A DNA stretch of 64,000 nucleotides from Psychroflexus montanilacus (GTDB lineage: Bacteria > Bacteroidota > Bacteroidia > Flavobacteriales > Flavobacteriaceae). A program made the translations under genes and the position numbers. The stretch covers positions 394,042 to 458,041 of the forward strand of contig NZ_JAIQZC010000002.1 of the NCBI RefSeq assembly GCF_020164535.1. The letters are read 5' to 3'. Under the pieces are notes generated by a model, which had not been told where the DNA came from, searched no databases, and was given only the letters and a program-made list of their open reading frames with translations. This document shows, one piece after another, positions 18,024 through 27,336 of the stretch (position 1 is its first letter; every line of letters begins with the position of its first letter).

Positions 18024-19054
18024 AACATCGATATTAGTTTTAATTGAAGTTTTGTAACTAAAAACTTATTTACATTTTGAAAGTTATTTAAAAAATTAAA
18101 AACACTTAAAAAACATCGATGCCTCAAAGATATATTGGTATCCTTATACAGCAATTTAAATTCTTGATATGCCTTAAAAAATGAGTTTTTTTCTAAATTT
18201 CTGATCTTTATAAAAGATCTCAGAGTTGCTTTGAGAAAATTAAGTTTGACCTTGCCTTCTGTGTTTTTAAATCCATAAAGTCGAACTTCTAAATGACTTT
18301 TTTTTCTTTCTAATTCTGATTTAAGACTCCAAATCCCTTTCCTGTGCTTTCTATAATTAGCAGTTACAATATTTAAGTATTTTGCTTTGCCATATTTCAT
18401 TTGCTCAATTAAATAAGCAGCATCTATAGCAGTAATACTTGTGTAGTCAGATAAAACGTAGTCATGATTTCTGTAAACTCTTGTAAGAGTGGGCGCTACA
18501 AACATTAAATCAAAAATTGATAAGACAGTATCTTTAGCATGAGGTAAAAACTTAGGATTTCTTAGCTCATTTTTTTGATTTACAGTTCCGCAATTTGTGT
18601 AACAGATTACAAAATCCTCATTACTCTCCAAAAAATCCACTTGCTTTTGTAGTTTAAGCTTATCAGTCCAGTAATCGTCGCCGTCACAAAGAGCGATGTA
18701 TTTACCTTTTGCTGAATATAAGTTATATAGAAAATTAAATCGACCTGTAGGCTTTCCTCCTATGCTAATGTTGTTTTCACGATGGTGAAGAAATAGCCTG
18801 ATTTTATCTGGATATTTCTCAGCATATTCTACACAAATCTCACGTGTCCCATCTGTAGAAGCATCGTCCCCTACAAGAAGTTCAAAATCGAAATCTACTT
18901 TTTGATTCAAAATACCATCCAAGCATTGCTTAATGTAGTTGACGTGGTTATAAGTTACCACACAAACGCTCACCACGGGCTTGCTTTTAACCTCTGTTGG
19001 GAAGTGTTCCACAGCCTTATGCTCGTATTTATCTTTAAATTCCTTAAATAACAT
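18020..19054 (-). CDS. Glycosyltransferase family 2
   Basis: This 344-residue protein has a GT-A domain starting near residue 26 with KPVVSVCVVTYNHVNYIKQC, followed by FELLVGDDASTDGTREIC and the metal-binding ALCDGDDYWTDKLKLQ. This layout is typical of the WsaE/EpsE-like inverting transferases. The C-terminal 130 residues are basic and helical. It overlaps the upstream sulfotransferase by 11 nt and the acyltransferase by 4 nt, so 21634-17451 forms one tightly coupled cluster. Confidence 0.88.
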   Translation of the reverse strand: MLFKEFKDKYEHKAVEHFPTEVKSKPVVSVCVVTYNHVNYIKQCLDGILNQKVDFDFELLVGDDASTDGTREICVEYAEKYPDKIRLFLHHRENNISIGGKPTGRFNFLYNLYSAKGKYIALCDGDDYWTDKLKLQKQVDFLESNEDFVICYTNCGTVNQKNELRNPKFLPHAKDTVLSIFDLMFVAPTLTRVYRNHDYVLSDYTSITAIDAAYLIEQMKYGKAKYLNIVTANYRKHRKGIWSLKSELERKKSHLEVRLYGFKNTEGKVKLNFLKATLRSFIKIRNLEKNSFFKAYQEFKLLYKDTNISLRHRCFLSVFNFLNNFQNVNKFLVTKLQLKLISML

Positions 19055-19868
19055 TATTAAAACTATTTTTTAATGGACTGTCTTTCAAATCTTTTTCTAT
19101 ATAATCCTGTATTTCCTGTGAAATTTCTTTTTGGTAAAGTTCTTTTGAATTACGACTCGACTTAAACACGGAGTTCGGATGCTTTTTCACCTTATTCCTG
19201 CTTTCTGTAATGAAGTCCAAAACCTGGTCTTCAATTTCCAATCCTATGAAATCATAAATTTTTTTTACTTCAAAAGTTGTGTTGAGATTTAGCTCATCAT
19301 ACTGAACCAAAACAACGTTAGTAGGGTATTGCTCACTTAATCTTAAAAATAATTCTGAGGCTTCTTTCCACTTGAGGTATCCAAAATATTCTTCTTTTCG
19401 GCCTAAGTTTTTTAAGTCGGCTTCCAGCCATTGGTTGTTAAAATCCCATTCCAGCTTAAACTCTCTCGGCGCTTTTCGCCAAGAATTCAAAACCTCCAAT
19501 GGGTGTCGGAGTATAAATATGAATTTTATTTCAGGAACTTTTTTAATCAGATGCTCAATCAGAAAGTGATATCGCACTTGCTTAAACACAAGGTGAGTTG
19601 GTTGTTGGTCCTTTTTAAAACTAGGGTATTCTCCTAAAAGATCTTTATCCCTTAAGTTGATAAAGTCATCGTCGCTACTAGAAATTTCCTCAAAAAACTT
19701 TAATATCCGTTCTCTGGAAGACGTTTCGTTTAAATAATCCTTAAAAGCATAAGAGAACAAGGGTTGGAATTTAAAATTTACTTTGGATGAGGCATTGATA
19801 AGTTGACCCAGCCAGGAAGTTCCAGATCTAGGTACTCCATGTATACCAATTATTGTTGACTCTCTCAT
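19044..19868 (-). CDS. Sulfotransferase (PAPS-dependent), copy 3
   Basis: This 274-residue protein begins STIIGIHGVPRSGTSWLGQL, the 5'-phosphosulfate loop, and has IKFIFILRHPLEVLNSWRKA as the second PAPS-binding element. The length is normal for single-domain sulfotransferases. It is followed by a GT2 gene overlapping by 11 nt and is preceded by a WbqC gene one base away, so expression is coupled. The acceptor is presumably the same glycan made by the flanking transferases. Confidence 0.85.
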   Translation of the reverse strand: MRESTIIGIHGVPRSGTSWLGQLINASSKVNFKFQPLFSYAFKDYLNETSSRERILKFFEEISSSDDDFINLRDKDLLGEYPSFKKDQQPTHLVFKQVRYHFLIEHLIKKVPEIKFIFILRHPLEVLNSWRKAPREFKLEWDFNNQWLEADLKNLGRKEEYFGYLKWKEASELFLRLSEQYPTNVVLVQYDELNLNTTFEVKKIYDFIGLEIEDQVLDFITESRNKVKKHPNSVFKSSRNSKELYQKEISQEIQDYIEKDLKDSPLKNSFNNVI

Positions 19869-19869
19869 T

Positions 19870-20571
19870 TTATCTTAGAGCTTTTGAAGTATTCTCAAAC
19901 CCATTAAACATCAAAACATCTATAATCGATAGATAGTTTACAAATCCATCGGAAAACTGCTTATAAGTGAATGAAGGTATTTCCAAAGTTTCTTTTTCAC
20001 ATCCACCATTCGGGATCCAGTCTTTATAGAGTTTTTTACTTCCAGGAGGCATCACAATTGATCCTGCCTTCTGATTTTCTATTAGGGTGTCCAGTTTGTC
20101 TTCCTTACCTAAGGCTTCAAAATTTTCAAAATTTAGTTCACTAGATCGGATGAAGGTCGTTTCTAGATTAAGAGCTTTAGATAATTCTTCTAAGGTAAAA
20201 CAATTTAAGTTGGAGATATACTCAAACTCTGGTTTTAAGAGATCTTCGATAAAACTATATGTCTCTTCAAAAAAAGGTGCTTTTTTATAACTAAAATAAA
20301 GTTGATTGAGCAACTTAGCTTTAGCCTTGGTGAAGTTTTTAAGCTTAACTTGGTTAATCGGCTTAAATTGATCCGACTTTTCAATCTGAAAATTAAAATA
20401 ATTAGGTTCGCCGTTGATCAATATTTTATTTCTGTGCACAAAACCACGATTGATATATTGTACATTATCGTAGAAGATAAAACGATCTACACATGATATG
20501 AGCTTAAAATAGCCTAAATAAGGAAATATATAGGGCTGCATGACCGCCATAGAGGTATTCTTATTAGCCAT
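19870..20571 (-). CDS. WbqC family protein
   Basis: This 233-residue protein has the family start MAVMQPYIFPYLGYFKLI, then VDRFIFYDNVQYINRGFVHR, and a FINR-like core. WbqC proteins occur in O-antigen loci and have been linked to amide or amino-acid decoration of sugars, but the biochemical role is not settled. It overlaps the DegT aminotransferase gene by 8 nt, and that pairing (aminotransferase followed by WbqC) fits addition of an acyl or aminoacyl group to an amino sugar made by the aminotransferase. The ATG start is the only good candidate. Confidence 0.85.
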   Translation of the reverse strand: MANKNTSMAVMQPYIFPYLGYFKLISCVDRFIFYDNVQYINRGFVHRNKILINGEPNYFNFQIEKSDQFKPINQVKLKNFTKAKAKLLNQLYFSYKKAPFFEETYSFIEDLLKPEFEYISNLNCFTLEELSKALNLETTFIRSSELNFENFEALGKEDKLDTLIENQKAGSIVMPPGSKKLYKDWIPNGGCEKETLEIPSFTYKQFSDGFVNYLSIIDVLMFNGFENTSKALR

Positions 20572-21634
20572 GGTTTATAAGGATTACGATGGTTTTCAAA
20601 TCGTTTTCTTTTAATGTGGTGTATAAAGGGAGACAAAGGACTCGACTTGCTATATCTTTGGCAATGGGACAATGACTGGAATTTATGTAAGGCAGCTCTT
20701 CCAAGCTCGGATAAAAATAACGCCTTGGATTGATGTTTTCTTCCTCTAATCTTGTTTTTACGTTTAAAAGTTCTTTTTCTGTTTTAAAAATCACAGGATA
20801 ATAAGAGTAATTCCAGTCAGTGTGTTCTCTTAATTTTAATTTACTCAATTGACTAAAATCAAGATGCGCTTCGTAATACTCACAGACACGTTTGCGCTCA
20901 GTCATGATCTGTTCCATATAAGGCAACACACTTAAGCCCATTGCCGCCTGTAGCTCACTCATCTTGGCATTCAATCCAAGACCGTGGTATTTCTCAGGAC
21001 CGTCGTGTCCAAAATTATGCCGGTACCACATCTCCTGTTTGGTGGGCTCATCCTGGCAAAATAGGGCTCCACCTTCACCGGTATGAAATAACTTAGTCGC
21101 ATGAAAACTACAGGTGCTGACATCTCCATAATTAAAAATAGACTGTCCTTTGTAGCTGACACCAAAACAATGGGCGGCATCATAAATCACTTTTAAGTGA
21201 TACTTTTTAGCAATGGCTTCAATATCTTCTACTGCGCAAGGATTACCGTAAACATGTGTGGCTAAAATGGCTGTGGTTTTATCGGTAATCGCCGCCTCAA
21301 TTTTTGTTTCATCGATGGTTAAGTAGTCTGGATGAATGTCTACAAAGACAGGCGTACACTTTTCCCATACTATAGTGGCCGTAGTCGCCACATAAGAAAA
21401 GGGCGTGGTAATCACTTCGCCTCCGTTTGCAAAAGCATTTAAGGCGATTTGAATCGGCAAGGTGCCATTCGTCATGGGTATGATGTGGTTGACACCTAGA
21501 TATTCCTGGAGTTTTTCAGACAACTCTTTATACAACTCCCCATTATTAGTCAGCCACTGATTGTCCCAAATGCGCTGGACTTGCTTTTGATAGTCTTCAA
21601 TTGGTGGAAAAAAGGTTTTAGTGACGTTAATCAT
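20564..21634 (-). CDS. DegT/DnrJ/EryC1/StrS family sugar aminotransferase
   Basis: This 356-residue enzyme is PLP-dependent. The PLP lysine is K181 in STCSFHATKLFHTGEGG, and D152 in VIYDAAHCFG would bind the pyridine nitrogen. The N-terminal MTNGTLPIQIAL and TTPFSYVATT blocks match the family. It transaminates a nucleotide-linked keto-sugar to give an amino sugar. No dedicated dehydratase partner is present in this window, so the keto-sugar would come from elsewhere. It overlaps the upstream GT4 stop by 4 nt and the WbqC gene by 8 nt. Confidence 0.88.
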   Translation of the reverse strand: MINVTKTFFPPIEDYQKQVQRIWDNQWLTNNGELYKELSEKLQEYLGVNHIIPMTNGTLPIQIALNAFANGGEVITTPFSYVATTATIVWEKCTPVFVDIHPDYLTIDETKIEAAITDKTTAILATHVYGNPCAVEDIEAIAKKYHLKVIYDAAHCFGVSYKGQSIFNYGDVSTCSFHATKLFHTGEGGALFCQDEPTKQEMWYRHNFGHDGPEKYHGLGLNAKMSELQAAMGLSVLPYMEQIMTERKRVCEYYEAHLDFSQLSKLKLREHTDWNYSYYPVIFKTEKELLNVKTRLEEENINPRRYFYPSLEELPYINSSHCPIAKDIASRVLCLPLYTTLKENDLKTIVILINHG

Positions 21635-22782
21635 AACCTTTTGTATAACCTCATCATATCTTTTATCATCTTATCTTCGTTGTGTTGTTTTTCTACTTTT
21701 AGTCGTGCAGCCAATTTAAGGCTTTTTATGTCGCTTCCCTGTAATTCAGTAAAATTAAGTATTTGCTGAGCTATCGCTTCTTCATCTCGAGCTGGAACTA
21801 TCCATCCTATTTTACCGTGATTAATCAACTCTTGCATCCCACCACAATCAGTCGATATTACCGGAGTTCCTAAAGCCATAGCCTCGACGGCAACGTTGGC
21901 GATGCCTTCTTCCAGACTTGGTAGTAAAAATAAGTCTGAAGCTTTCATCATTTCAAACACTTTGGTTTGGGGCAATTTAGATGTTAATTCGACCTTATCC
22001 TGCAGACCTAAGTCATCGATTAAAAATAATAATTCTTCATTTCCCTCACCACCCACGATGGTATATTTAAATTTAATACCTTGTTGATGCAAAAGTGAAC
22101 AGGCTTTGATAGCATAGTCGTAACCTTTTTTCCAATGCGGTCGACCTACTGAAATTAATTGCAAGGTTTCATTCTTTACTACTTCGGGTTGGAACTCAAA
22201 TTTATTTAAATCCAAGCCCGTGTACACCACCTGATCAATTTTATTCGGATCAGAGTAGATTTCATCTCCAATTTTAGAAATGGCCTTAGATACCGAATGA
22301 AAACCTTCAAATTTGGGAAGCCATTTTTGTAAATATTCGAAATTCTTTGGATTCACAAACGGGCGAACATTAGTTTGATAGCCCCGCTGAGAAAGTATAA
22401 ATTTGAATTTCTTTTCTGCTACTTGCTCCTCAAACAACTTAATGTTAGACACCCATTGCAGATGTACTATATCTGGCTTAATATGTTCTAAAGCCACACT
22501 TAAGTTTTGTCGTTTAAGTTCAGACTTTTTACCACTCAACAAAAGCATAATAGTTTTAATTAAAGAACCAGATTTCAGTCCCCATTTTAAACTTGTCAAC
22601 GCGAATCTTATTTGACTTTGACCACTGCCTAAATCTATATAATTAATCTCTTTTATCCTATGATTCAATTCTTCGTTAAATCCCAACACATAAACCTCGA
22701 TTTTATGCTTAACCAAGCCTTGAATCAGGCGATTGATAAAAGCGGTGGTTTTGAATGTGCCGTCGAAAATTACTAGTTTCAT
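21631..22782 (-). CDS. Glycosyltransferase family 4
   Basis: This 383-residue GT-B enzyme starts MKLVIFDGTFKTTAFINRL from the ATG at 22782; a longer frame from a GTG at 22839 would translate repeat-rich spacer and is rejected. The second domain has LISVGRPHWKKGYDYAIKAC, IVGGEGNEE and EX7E in LEEGIANVAVEAMALG. It overlaps the aminotransferase by 4 nt. The 80-nt spacer upstream contains ATTCG/TACGACT repeat units. Confidence 0.88.
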   Translation of the reverse strand: MKLVIFDGTFKTTAFINRLIQGLVKHKIEVYVLGFNEELNHRIKEINYIDLGSGQSQIRFALTSLKWGLKSGSLIKTIMLLLSGKKSELKRQNLSVALEHIKPDIVHLQWVSNIKLFEEQVAEKKFKFILSQRGYQTNVRPFVNPKNFEYLQKWLPKFEGFHSVSKAISKIGDEIYSDPNKIDQVVYTGLDLNKFEFQPEVVKNETLQLISVGRPHWKKGYDYAIKACSLLHQQGIKFKYTIVGGEGNEELLFLIDDLGLQDKVELTSKLPQTKVFEMMKASDLFLLPSLEEGIANVAVEAMALGTPVISTDCGGMQELINHGKIGWIVPARDEEAIAQQILNFTELQGSDIKSLKLAARLKVEKQHNEDKMIKDMMRLYKRL

Positions 22783-22862
22783 TTTTTCGTGTATTCGAGT
22801 AATGGTGTATTCGTTTAGTTGTATGGAGTTATAGACCACTTTACAATTATACGACTATACGA

Positions 22863-23882
22863 CTACACTCTATAGTAATCTTTATACCACTCTACAAATC
22901 TATCGATTCCAGTCTGAATATCGGTGGATGGCGAATAGCCAAAATCCCGTTGTAAAGCAGACACATCTGCCCAGGTTTGATGGACATCCCCTGGCTGCAT
23001 GGGGAGCATTTCTTTTTTAGCAGTTTTTCCAAAGCTCTTTTCCAAAGCTTCTATAAAATCAAGCAGCTTTACTGGTTTTGATTTACCAATATTATAAATC
23101 CCATAGTTTTTGTGATCTGGTAAATCGGTTTCAATAGTAGCAATAACTCCTTTTATAATATCATCGATGTAAGTAAAGTCTCTGGATAAGTTGCCTTGAT
23201 TAAACACTTTGATGGGTTTATCATTAGAAATAGCCTCTGCAAATAAATACATCGCCATATCGGGTCTGCCCCAAGGCCCATAAACCGTGAAAAACCGCAA
23301 ACCTACAGTTTGGATCCCGAATAAATGCGCATAGGTATGTGCCAGCAATTCATTGGATTTTTTGGTAGCTGCGTAAACGCTTACAGGATGATCTACATTT
23401 TGATCTATTGTAAAAGGTACCTTACCTGTATTCCCATACACGCTGGAACTGCTGGCATACACCAGCTTTGAGACTTTATACTCTCTCATGCATTGCAGCA
23501 GATTAAGAAAACCAGTTATGTTGGTATCCACATACACTTCTGGGTTTTCTATACTGTAGCGCACACCGGCCTGAGCCGCCAGATTACAAACCACTCCAAC
23601 CTCATGCTTCCTAAATAGCCCAGGTAAATTAGCTCGATCTTCTAACTTGAGTTGGTAAAAGCTCAATTGTTCATACTTACTGGATCCGACCTCCCGATTA
23701 TAAAATTCAGAGTCTTGTTTAGCTATTCCAAGTAAGCCTAGACGTGCATATTTTAAATCAACATCGTAATATGTATTTAGGTTATCAATGCCTATAACCT
23801 GATAACCTCTTTTTAAAAGCTCTTGAGCCAAATGAAAACCTATAAAACCTGCTATTCCAGTTATAAATATTGTTTTATCCAT
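22863..23882 (-). CDS. NAD-dependent nucleotide-sugar epimerase, UDP-glucuronate 4-epimerase type
   Basis: This 339-residue short-chain dehydrogenase family protein has the Rossmann motif TGIAGFIG (residues 8-15), the catalytic Y170/K174 in SVYAATK, and a catalytic serine in VYASSSSVYG. The N-terminal IDNLNTYYDVDLKYARL and RFFTVYGPWGRPDMA blocks are characteristic of UDP-glucuronate 4-epimerases (CapI/LspL group), which make UDP-galacturonate. The assignment to that substrate is by family resemblance; related epimerases use other UDP-sugars. It overlaps the upstream GT4 by 8 nt. A supply of uronic acid fits the acidic polysaccharide indicated by the pyruvyl and sulfotransferases. Confidence 0.87.
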   Translation of the reverse strand: MDKTIFITGIAGFIGFHLAQELLKRGYQVIGIDNLNTYYDVDLKYARLGLLGIAKQDSEFYNREVGSSKYEQLSFYQLKLEDRANLPGLFRKHEVGVVCNLAAQAGVRYSIENPEVYVDTNITGFLNLLQCMREYKVSKLVYASSSSVYGNTGKVPFTIDQNVDHPVSVYAATKKSNELLAHTYAHLFGIQTVGLRFFTVYGPWGRPDMAMYLFAEAISNDKPIKVFNQGNLSRDFTYIDDIIKGVIATIETDLPDHKNYGIYNIGKSKPVKLLDFIEALEKSFGKTAKKEMLPMQPGDVHQTWADVSALQRDFGYSPSTDIQTGIDRFVEWYKDYYRV

Positions 23883-25041
23883 GACTAGCTGAACTTATTA
23901 ATTCTTTAAATATAGATTCATAAGTGCCTATATTTATCGAAGAAGAATAATTTTGATTAACGAAATCAATTGAGTTTTTAGAAATCAAATCTAACTGGTT
24001 TTGATTATTATAAACATATAAAATTTTACCTGCCCATTTAGCAGGTTCATTATCGACTAAAAAACCATTACACCCTTCTTTAATATAGTCATTCAATGGG
24101 GGAACATTAGATACTAGCACCGGCAAACCAGCCCCCATGCTTTCAATAATTATTTTACTTAATCCTTCATAGTTGCACGCATGAACAAGTAAATCATACT
24201 CAACTAAGTCTGACCAAATACTACTTTGAAAAGGTCTAAAACAAACTTGTTTTTCAAGACTAAATTTTTGTACTTTATTTCTTAGTAATTTTTTATTGGG
24301 CCCTTCTCCAATTAATGTCAATTCAATGTTCATTTCCTTTAACAATTTCATGGCATCTATAAGAATGTCCTGTCGTTTTTGATACTTAGAAAACCTAGAA
24401 GCCATAACAATTTTAAATGGCTCATTGTCACTCTTAAATCTAATTTTTTTTTGTGGCAATGTTGATAAATCGATTCCAATATCCTTTACAAAATAAGGTT
24501 CAAAGTTTACTTTTAAATTAAACTGCATCGATTTCTCTAAAACTAATTCCCTTAGACCCTCTGAAATAAAATTATATAAATCAATAGATTTAAAATAATG
24601 CTCATAAACAGAAATTAGTTCTGGGTTGCTTTCAAAATCTTCAAATAACTTTAAACCAGCCATTCTTACAACTAATTTAAAATTAAAATCAGGTTTAAAA
24701 TTTACATAAAAGCTTACTATACCGATATTATTGTAGGTATGGACTATATCGATTTTACTTAATTTAGATTTTATAAACTTGTTTTTAAAAAAACGAGAGA
24801 TTTGTTTGAACTTATAGGAATTGAGTAAACCAATTTTAAACTTTGTAAATATGTAAACTTCCACTTCATTCTCTGATTTTTTTCTAAAACCCGACCACGT
24901 CTTTGTAAATGACCGTGAAAAAAAAGTAACCTTATGACCTCTCTTAGCAAACTCTTCTGCTATAAGTTTTAAAGAAGTTTCTGCTCCTCCAACACGTTCA
25001 CCTGTGTAGGGAGAATGAAAGGTATCTATTAAAATATTCAA
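23875..25041 (-). CDS. Glycosyltransferase family 4
   Basis: This 388-residue GT-B enzyme begins MNILIDTFHSPYTGERVGG and has IVMASRFSKYQKRQDILIDA, LIGEGPNKK and EX7E in NYEGLSKIIIESMGAGLPV. The start codon is TTG, overlapping the TGA of the preceding GT2 gene as TTGA; the protein begins exactly where the family's first beta strand should. Its 3' end overlaps the epimerase by 8 nt. The sequence is AT-rich compared with the epimerase. Confidence 0.87.
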   Translation of the reverse strand: MNILIDTFHSPYTGERVGGAETSLKLIAEEFAKRGHKVTFFSRSFTKTWSGFRKKSENEVEVYIFTKFKIGLLNSYKFKQISRFFKNKFIKSKLSKIDIVHTYNNIGIVSFYVNFKPDFNFKLVVRMAGLKLFEDFESNPELISVYEHYFKSIDLYNFISEGLRELVLEKSMQFNLKVNFEPYFVKDIGIDLSTLPQKKIRFKSDNEPFKIVMASRFSKYQKRQDILIDAMKLLKEMNIELTLIGEGPNKKLLRNKVQKFSLEKQVCFRPFQSSIWSDLVEYDLLVHACNYEGLSKIIIESMGAGLPVLVSNVPPLNDYIKEGCNGFLVDNEPAKWAGKILYVYNNQNQLDLISKNSIDFVNQNYSSSINIGTYESIFKELISSASHG

Positions 25042-25979
25042 TTTTCAACTTTTAGTTTATTATAAAAAAACTGGTACTTCCCTGTTAATCTTGATGACAA
25101 AACGGCGAAGAAAAAATTTCTAGATTGTAACCCATAAAATTTAATGATTTCATTAAAAAAAAGCTTGGGCTTTTCTATGTTACTTTGTTCTAAATAAGAT
25201 CTAATACATTTCAGTAAAAGTTTTTGACCAAAGGCTTTATTATATCCTGACAATGGATATATTTCTTTAAAAGTAATCCAACTGTTTTCAAAGGTGGTTC
25301 TGAGATATTCATCTTTATTTTGACGTCTTTTTACACCTATTGAGTCTTCTGCATAACGTCTTAAGGTGAGGTGTTTTCTAATAATTTTTAACTTATTTGT
25401 TTTAAGCAAGACTTTTGAAATATAATTAAACTCCTGCCCACTCTTAAGTTGTTCATTAAAATTAATATTTGAGACTAAATTCCTAGATACAAAAAAATCT
25501 GGTGTATACCAACTGATATAAGTTGATGTAAAGGATTCAAAACTGACTTCATCTTCCTTGAAATCGTACTTATAGTCATTTATATTTCCTGGAGCATTAA
25601 AATATTTTGTTTGACTCACTACAAAATCCACATCATTCTCAAGCATGGCTTTTACTTTCACCTCTAACTTCTCAGCCACCATCAAATCATCCGAATCAAA
25701 CCAATTCACATACTCCCCCTGGCTCATTTTAAACCCATAATTTCGTGCACCATTCCCCCCAGGCAGGTGTTCGTCGGGTCGATGAAAATATTTAAATCGT
25801 GAGTCTTTACTAACATAGTCACTAACTACCTCATCCGTATTGTCTGAAGAGCCATCATCTACGATAATACATTCCCAGTTAAGGTAAGTCTGAGCCAATA
25901 CAGAGTCCAGCGTCTCTCCAATGAGGTGGGCGCGATTGTAAGTCGGGATAATCACAGAGACTAAAGGCTGGTTATTCAT
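25038..25979 (-). CDS. Glycosyltransferase family 2
   Basis: This 313-residue protein opens with MNNQPLVSVIIPTYNRAHL, then WECIIVDDGSSDNTDEVV, GARNYGFKMSQGEYVNWFDSD and the metal-binding FDSDDLM. The ATG at 25979 is preferred over a TTG at 26000, which adds seven non-conserved residues. It is the first gene of the left polysaccharide block; upstream lies about 900 nt of repeat-rich sequence up to the HU-like gene, so the promoter of the block should be there. TAAACTTG on the minus strand at about 25997-26004 is a one-mismatch -7 candidate. Confidence 0.88.
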   Translation of the reverse strand: MNNQPLVSVIIPTYNRAHLIGETLDSVLAQTYLNWECIIVDDGSSDNTDEVVSDYVSKDSRFKYFHRPDEHLPGGNGARNYGFKMSQGEYVNWFDSDDLMVAEKLEVKVKAMLENDVDFVVSQTKYFNAPGNINDYKYDFKEDEVSFESFTSTYISWYTPDFFVSRNLVSNINFNEQLKSGQEFNYISKVLLKTNKLKIIRKHLTLRRYAEDSIGVKRRQNKDEYLRTTFENSWITFKEIYPLSGYNKAFGQKLLLKCIRSYLEQSNIEKPKLFFNEIIKFYGLQSRNFFFAVLSSRLTGKYQFFYNKLKVEN

Positions 25980-26881
25980 GGCATTCGATTGGTACTGCAA
26001 GTTTACGAAATTTTCAGTTGACGGTTGACAGTTTTCGGTTATCTGTTTTCAGTTGTCGGTTGTCGGTTTGTACGTTGTAGAGTCCTAAATAGAGTTGACC
26101 TTTTTTAGAGTTGTTTATTTGATTCAAAGTTATTAATTTTTTGCATTGTAGAGTGGTGTAATAATTTTCGGTTATCAGCTTTCTGTTATCTGTTGTCTGT
26201 TTTTCGGTGAATAGTGAGTCGGGAATTAGGTTTTAGGTGGTAGGGATTAGGGATTAGGAAATAAAATTTGATATATGAAATAGGTCAGGGTGACAACGCT
26301 GTCAGGTCGAGTGTCCTGGCATGATTTATAGGGATGTATCGAGACCTCATTCGAGGTTTCAGCATTAAACTACTTCTCGATAGCTCTGCTGAGCGAAGTC
26401 GAAGTGCAAATTCTTTCCTTCGCAGTCAAGAAAAAAACTCGAAGTGCCATTGAGTCAAATATAAATTTGAATGCAGTTAGACTGAAAAACAATGAAACGA
26501 TAAGGCTTTAAAGATTCATCGTCGAAGCAAAAAAGCTTCTCTGTCTGAATGACATTTTTCTCGATAGCTCTGCTGAGTGAAGCCGATAAGCAATTTTATT
26601 CCGTTTCTCTTCAAAAAATGAATCGACTTAGACGCCTTCACCTATAAATAGTTGTATAAAATGCACAATTATTTGTAGTTTAAAATCTTAAAAAAGCGTT
26701 AATCAAAAAAATAATTGAAATTTTAGTGATAATAAAACCCTTTTTTCATAGGCGCTTGGAGCAAATGTGGAAAACTCTGTGGATAACTTTCAAAGTTTTA
26801 CAACGAAACTTAATATAATTCGGTTTTATCTTTACCACTGAAAATCAGAGTAATGAAGCTCTGATGTAAAACAATTTTTTT
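25980..26881. other. Gene-free spacer with dispersed repeats and DnaA-box-like sites
   Basis: No credible gene here. From left to right: GGTTGTC/CTGTT short repeats to about 26210; a dispersed repeat at 26284-26451 shared with 35130-35303; a second TCGATAGCTCTGCTGAG fragment near 26553 shared with 33845-33930; an AT-rich stretch 26640-26760; then TGTGGAAAA (26766-26774) and TGTGGATAA (26778-26786), the second being an exact complement of the DnaA box TTATCCACA. The HU-like gene starts 95 nt further on. Confidence 0.65.
26284..26451. repeat. Dispersed intergenic repeat, copy A
   Basis: About 168 bp similar to 35130-35303: both start GTCAGGGTGACAACGCTGTC and share ATCGAGACCTCATT, GGTTTCAGCATTAAA, CTCGATAGCTCTGCTGAGCG and the end TCGAAGTGCCATT. 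The middle differs. A shorter third member lies at 33845-33930. Confidence 0.75.
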
Positions 26882-27262
26882 ATGATTACAGTAAAAAGTT
26901 TACAGCGAGTAAATCCACGGGATGTGGAAGCTCCAAAAAAGTTCTACGTTCAAGCAGTGAGCGCAGGAAAAACCGATTTAGACCGTTTGGCCTATCTCAT
27001 CTCCAACCAGTCCACCGTGCGTAAAGCCGACTGCTATGCAGTGCTTGAAGCTTTACTCCACAACATGATGGATGAGTTGAGTCAGGGTCGAATCATCGAA
27101 CTCGGCAACATTGGTAATTTCCAGATTGGCGTAAGCTCCGATGCGGTAGAGACCGAGGAGGAAGTGACTTCCAGCCTGGTAAGGAAAGCTAAAATTTCCT
27201 TTAGACCTGCAAAAGCCCTGAGGGACTTACTGCAAACGGTAGATTACAAAAAGGTGAGCTAA
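26882..27262 (+). CDS. HU family DNA-binding protein, Bacteroidetes extended type
   Basis: This 126-residue protein resembles the HU/IHF-like proteins of Bacteroidetes that carry N- and C-terminal extensions. The core has the HU pattern: a DLDRLAYLISNQSTVRKADCYAVLEALL helix pair, RIIELGNIGNFQIGVSSDAV as the beta arm base, and KISFRPAKALRDLL at the end. It probably binds and bends DNA. It is the only plus-strand gene between the two minus-strand polysaccharide blocks and ends with a strong terminator at 27302-27336. The TATCTTTA about 60 nt upstream is a weak -7 candidate. Confidence 0.87.
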   Translation: MITVKSLQRVNPRDVEAPKKFYVQAVSAGKTDLDRLAYLISNQSTVRKADCYAVLEALLHNMMDELSQGRIIELGNIGNFQIGVSSDAVETEEEVTSSLVRKAKISFRPAKALRDLLQTVDYKKVS

Positions 27263-27307
27263 TGATAGGCAGCCTTACTTTTGTCTAGTTGACAAAAGTG
27301 TAACCCC
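27255..27307. repeat. Element overlapping the HU gene 3' end, copy 1
   Basis: GAGCTAATGATAGGCAGC at 27255-27272, a CTTTTGTC/GACAAAAG hairpin, then GTGTAACCC. The same outer blocks recur at 27530-27580 with a different inner part. It spans the stop codon of the HU-like gene. Confidence 0.6.
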
Positions 27308-27336
27308 CAACACCTTCTACTGTTGGGGGTTTTTTA
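27302..27336 (+). terminator. Rho-independent terminator after HU-like gene
   Basis: Perfect 11-bp stem AACCCCCAACA / TGTTGGGGGTT with an 8-nt loop, followed by a T run. Placed 40 nt after the HU stop codon. Confidence 0.9.

Noticed and set aside
26882..27262. HU-like gene as part of the polysaccharide operon
   Set aside because: It is on the opposite strand with its own strong terminator, so it is an independent unit.
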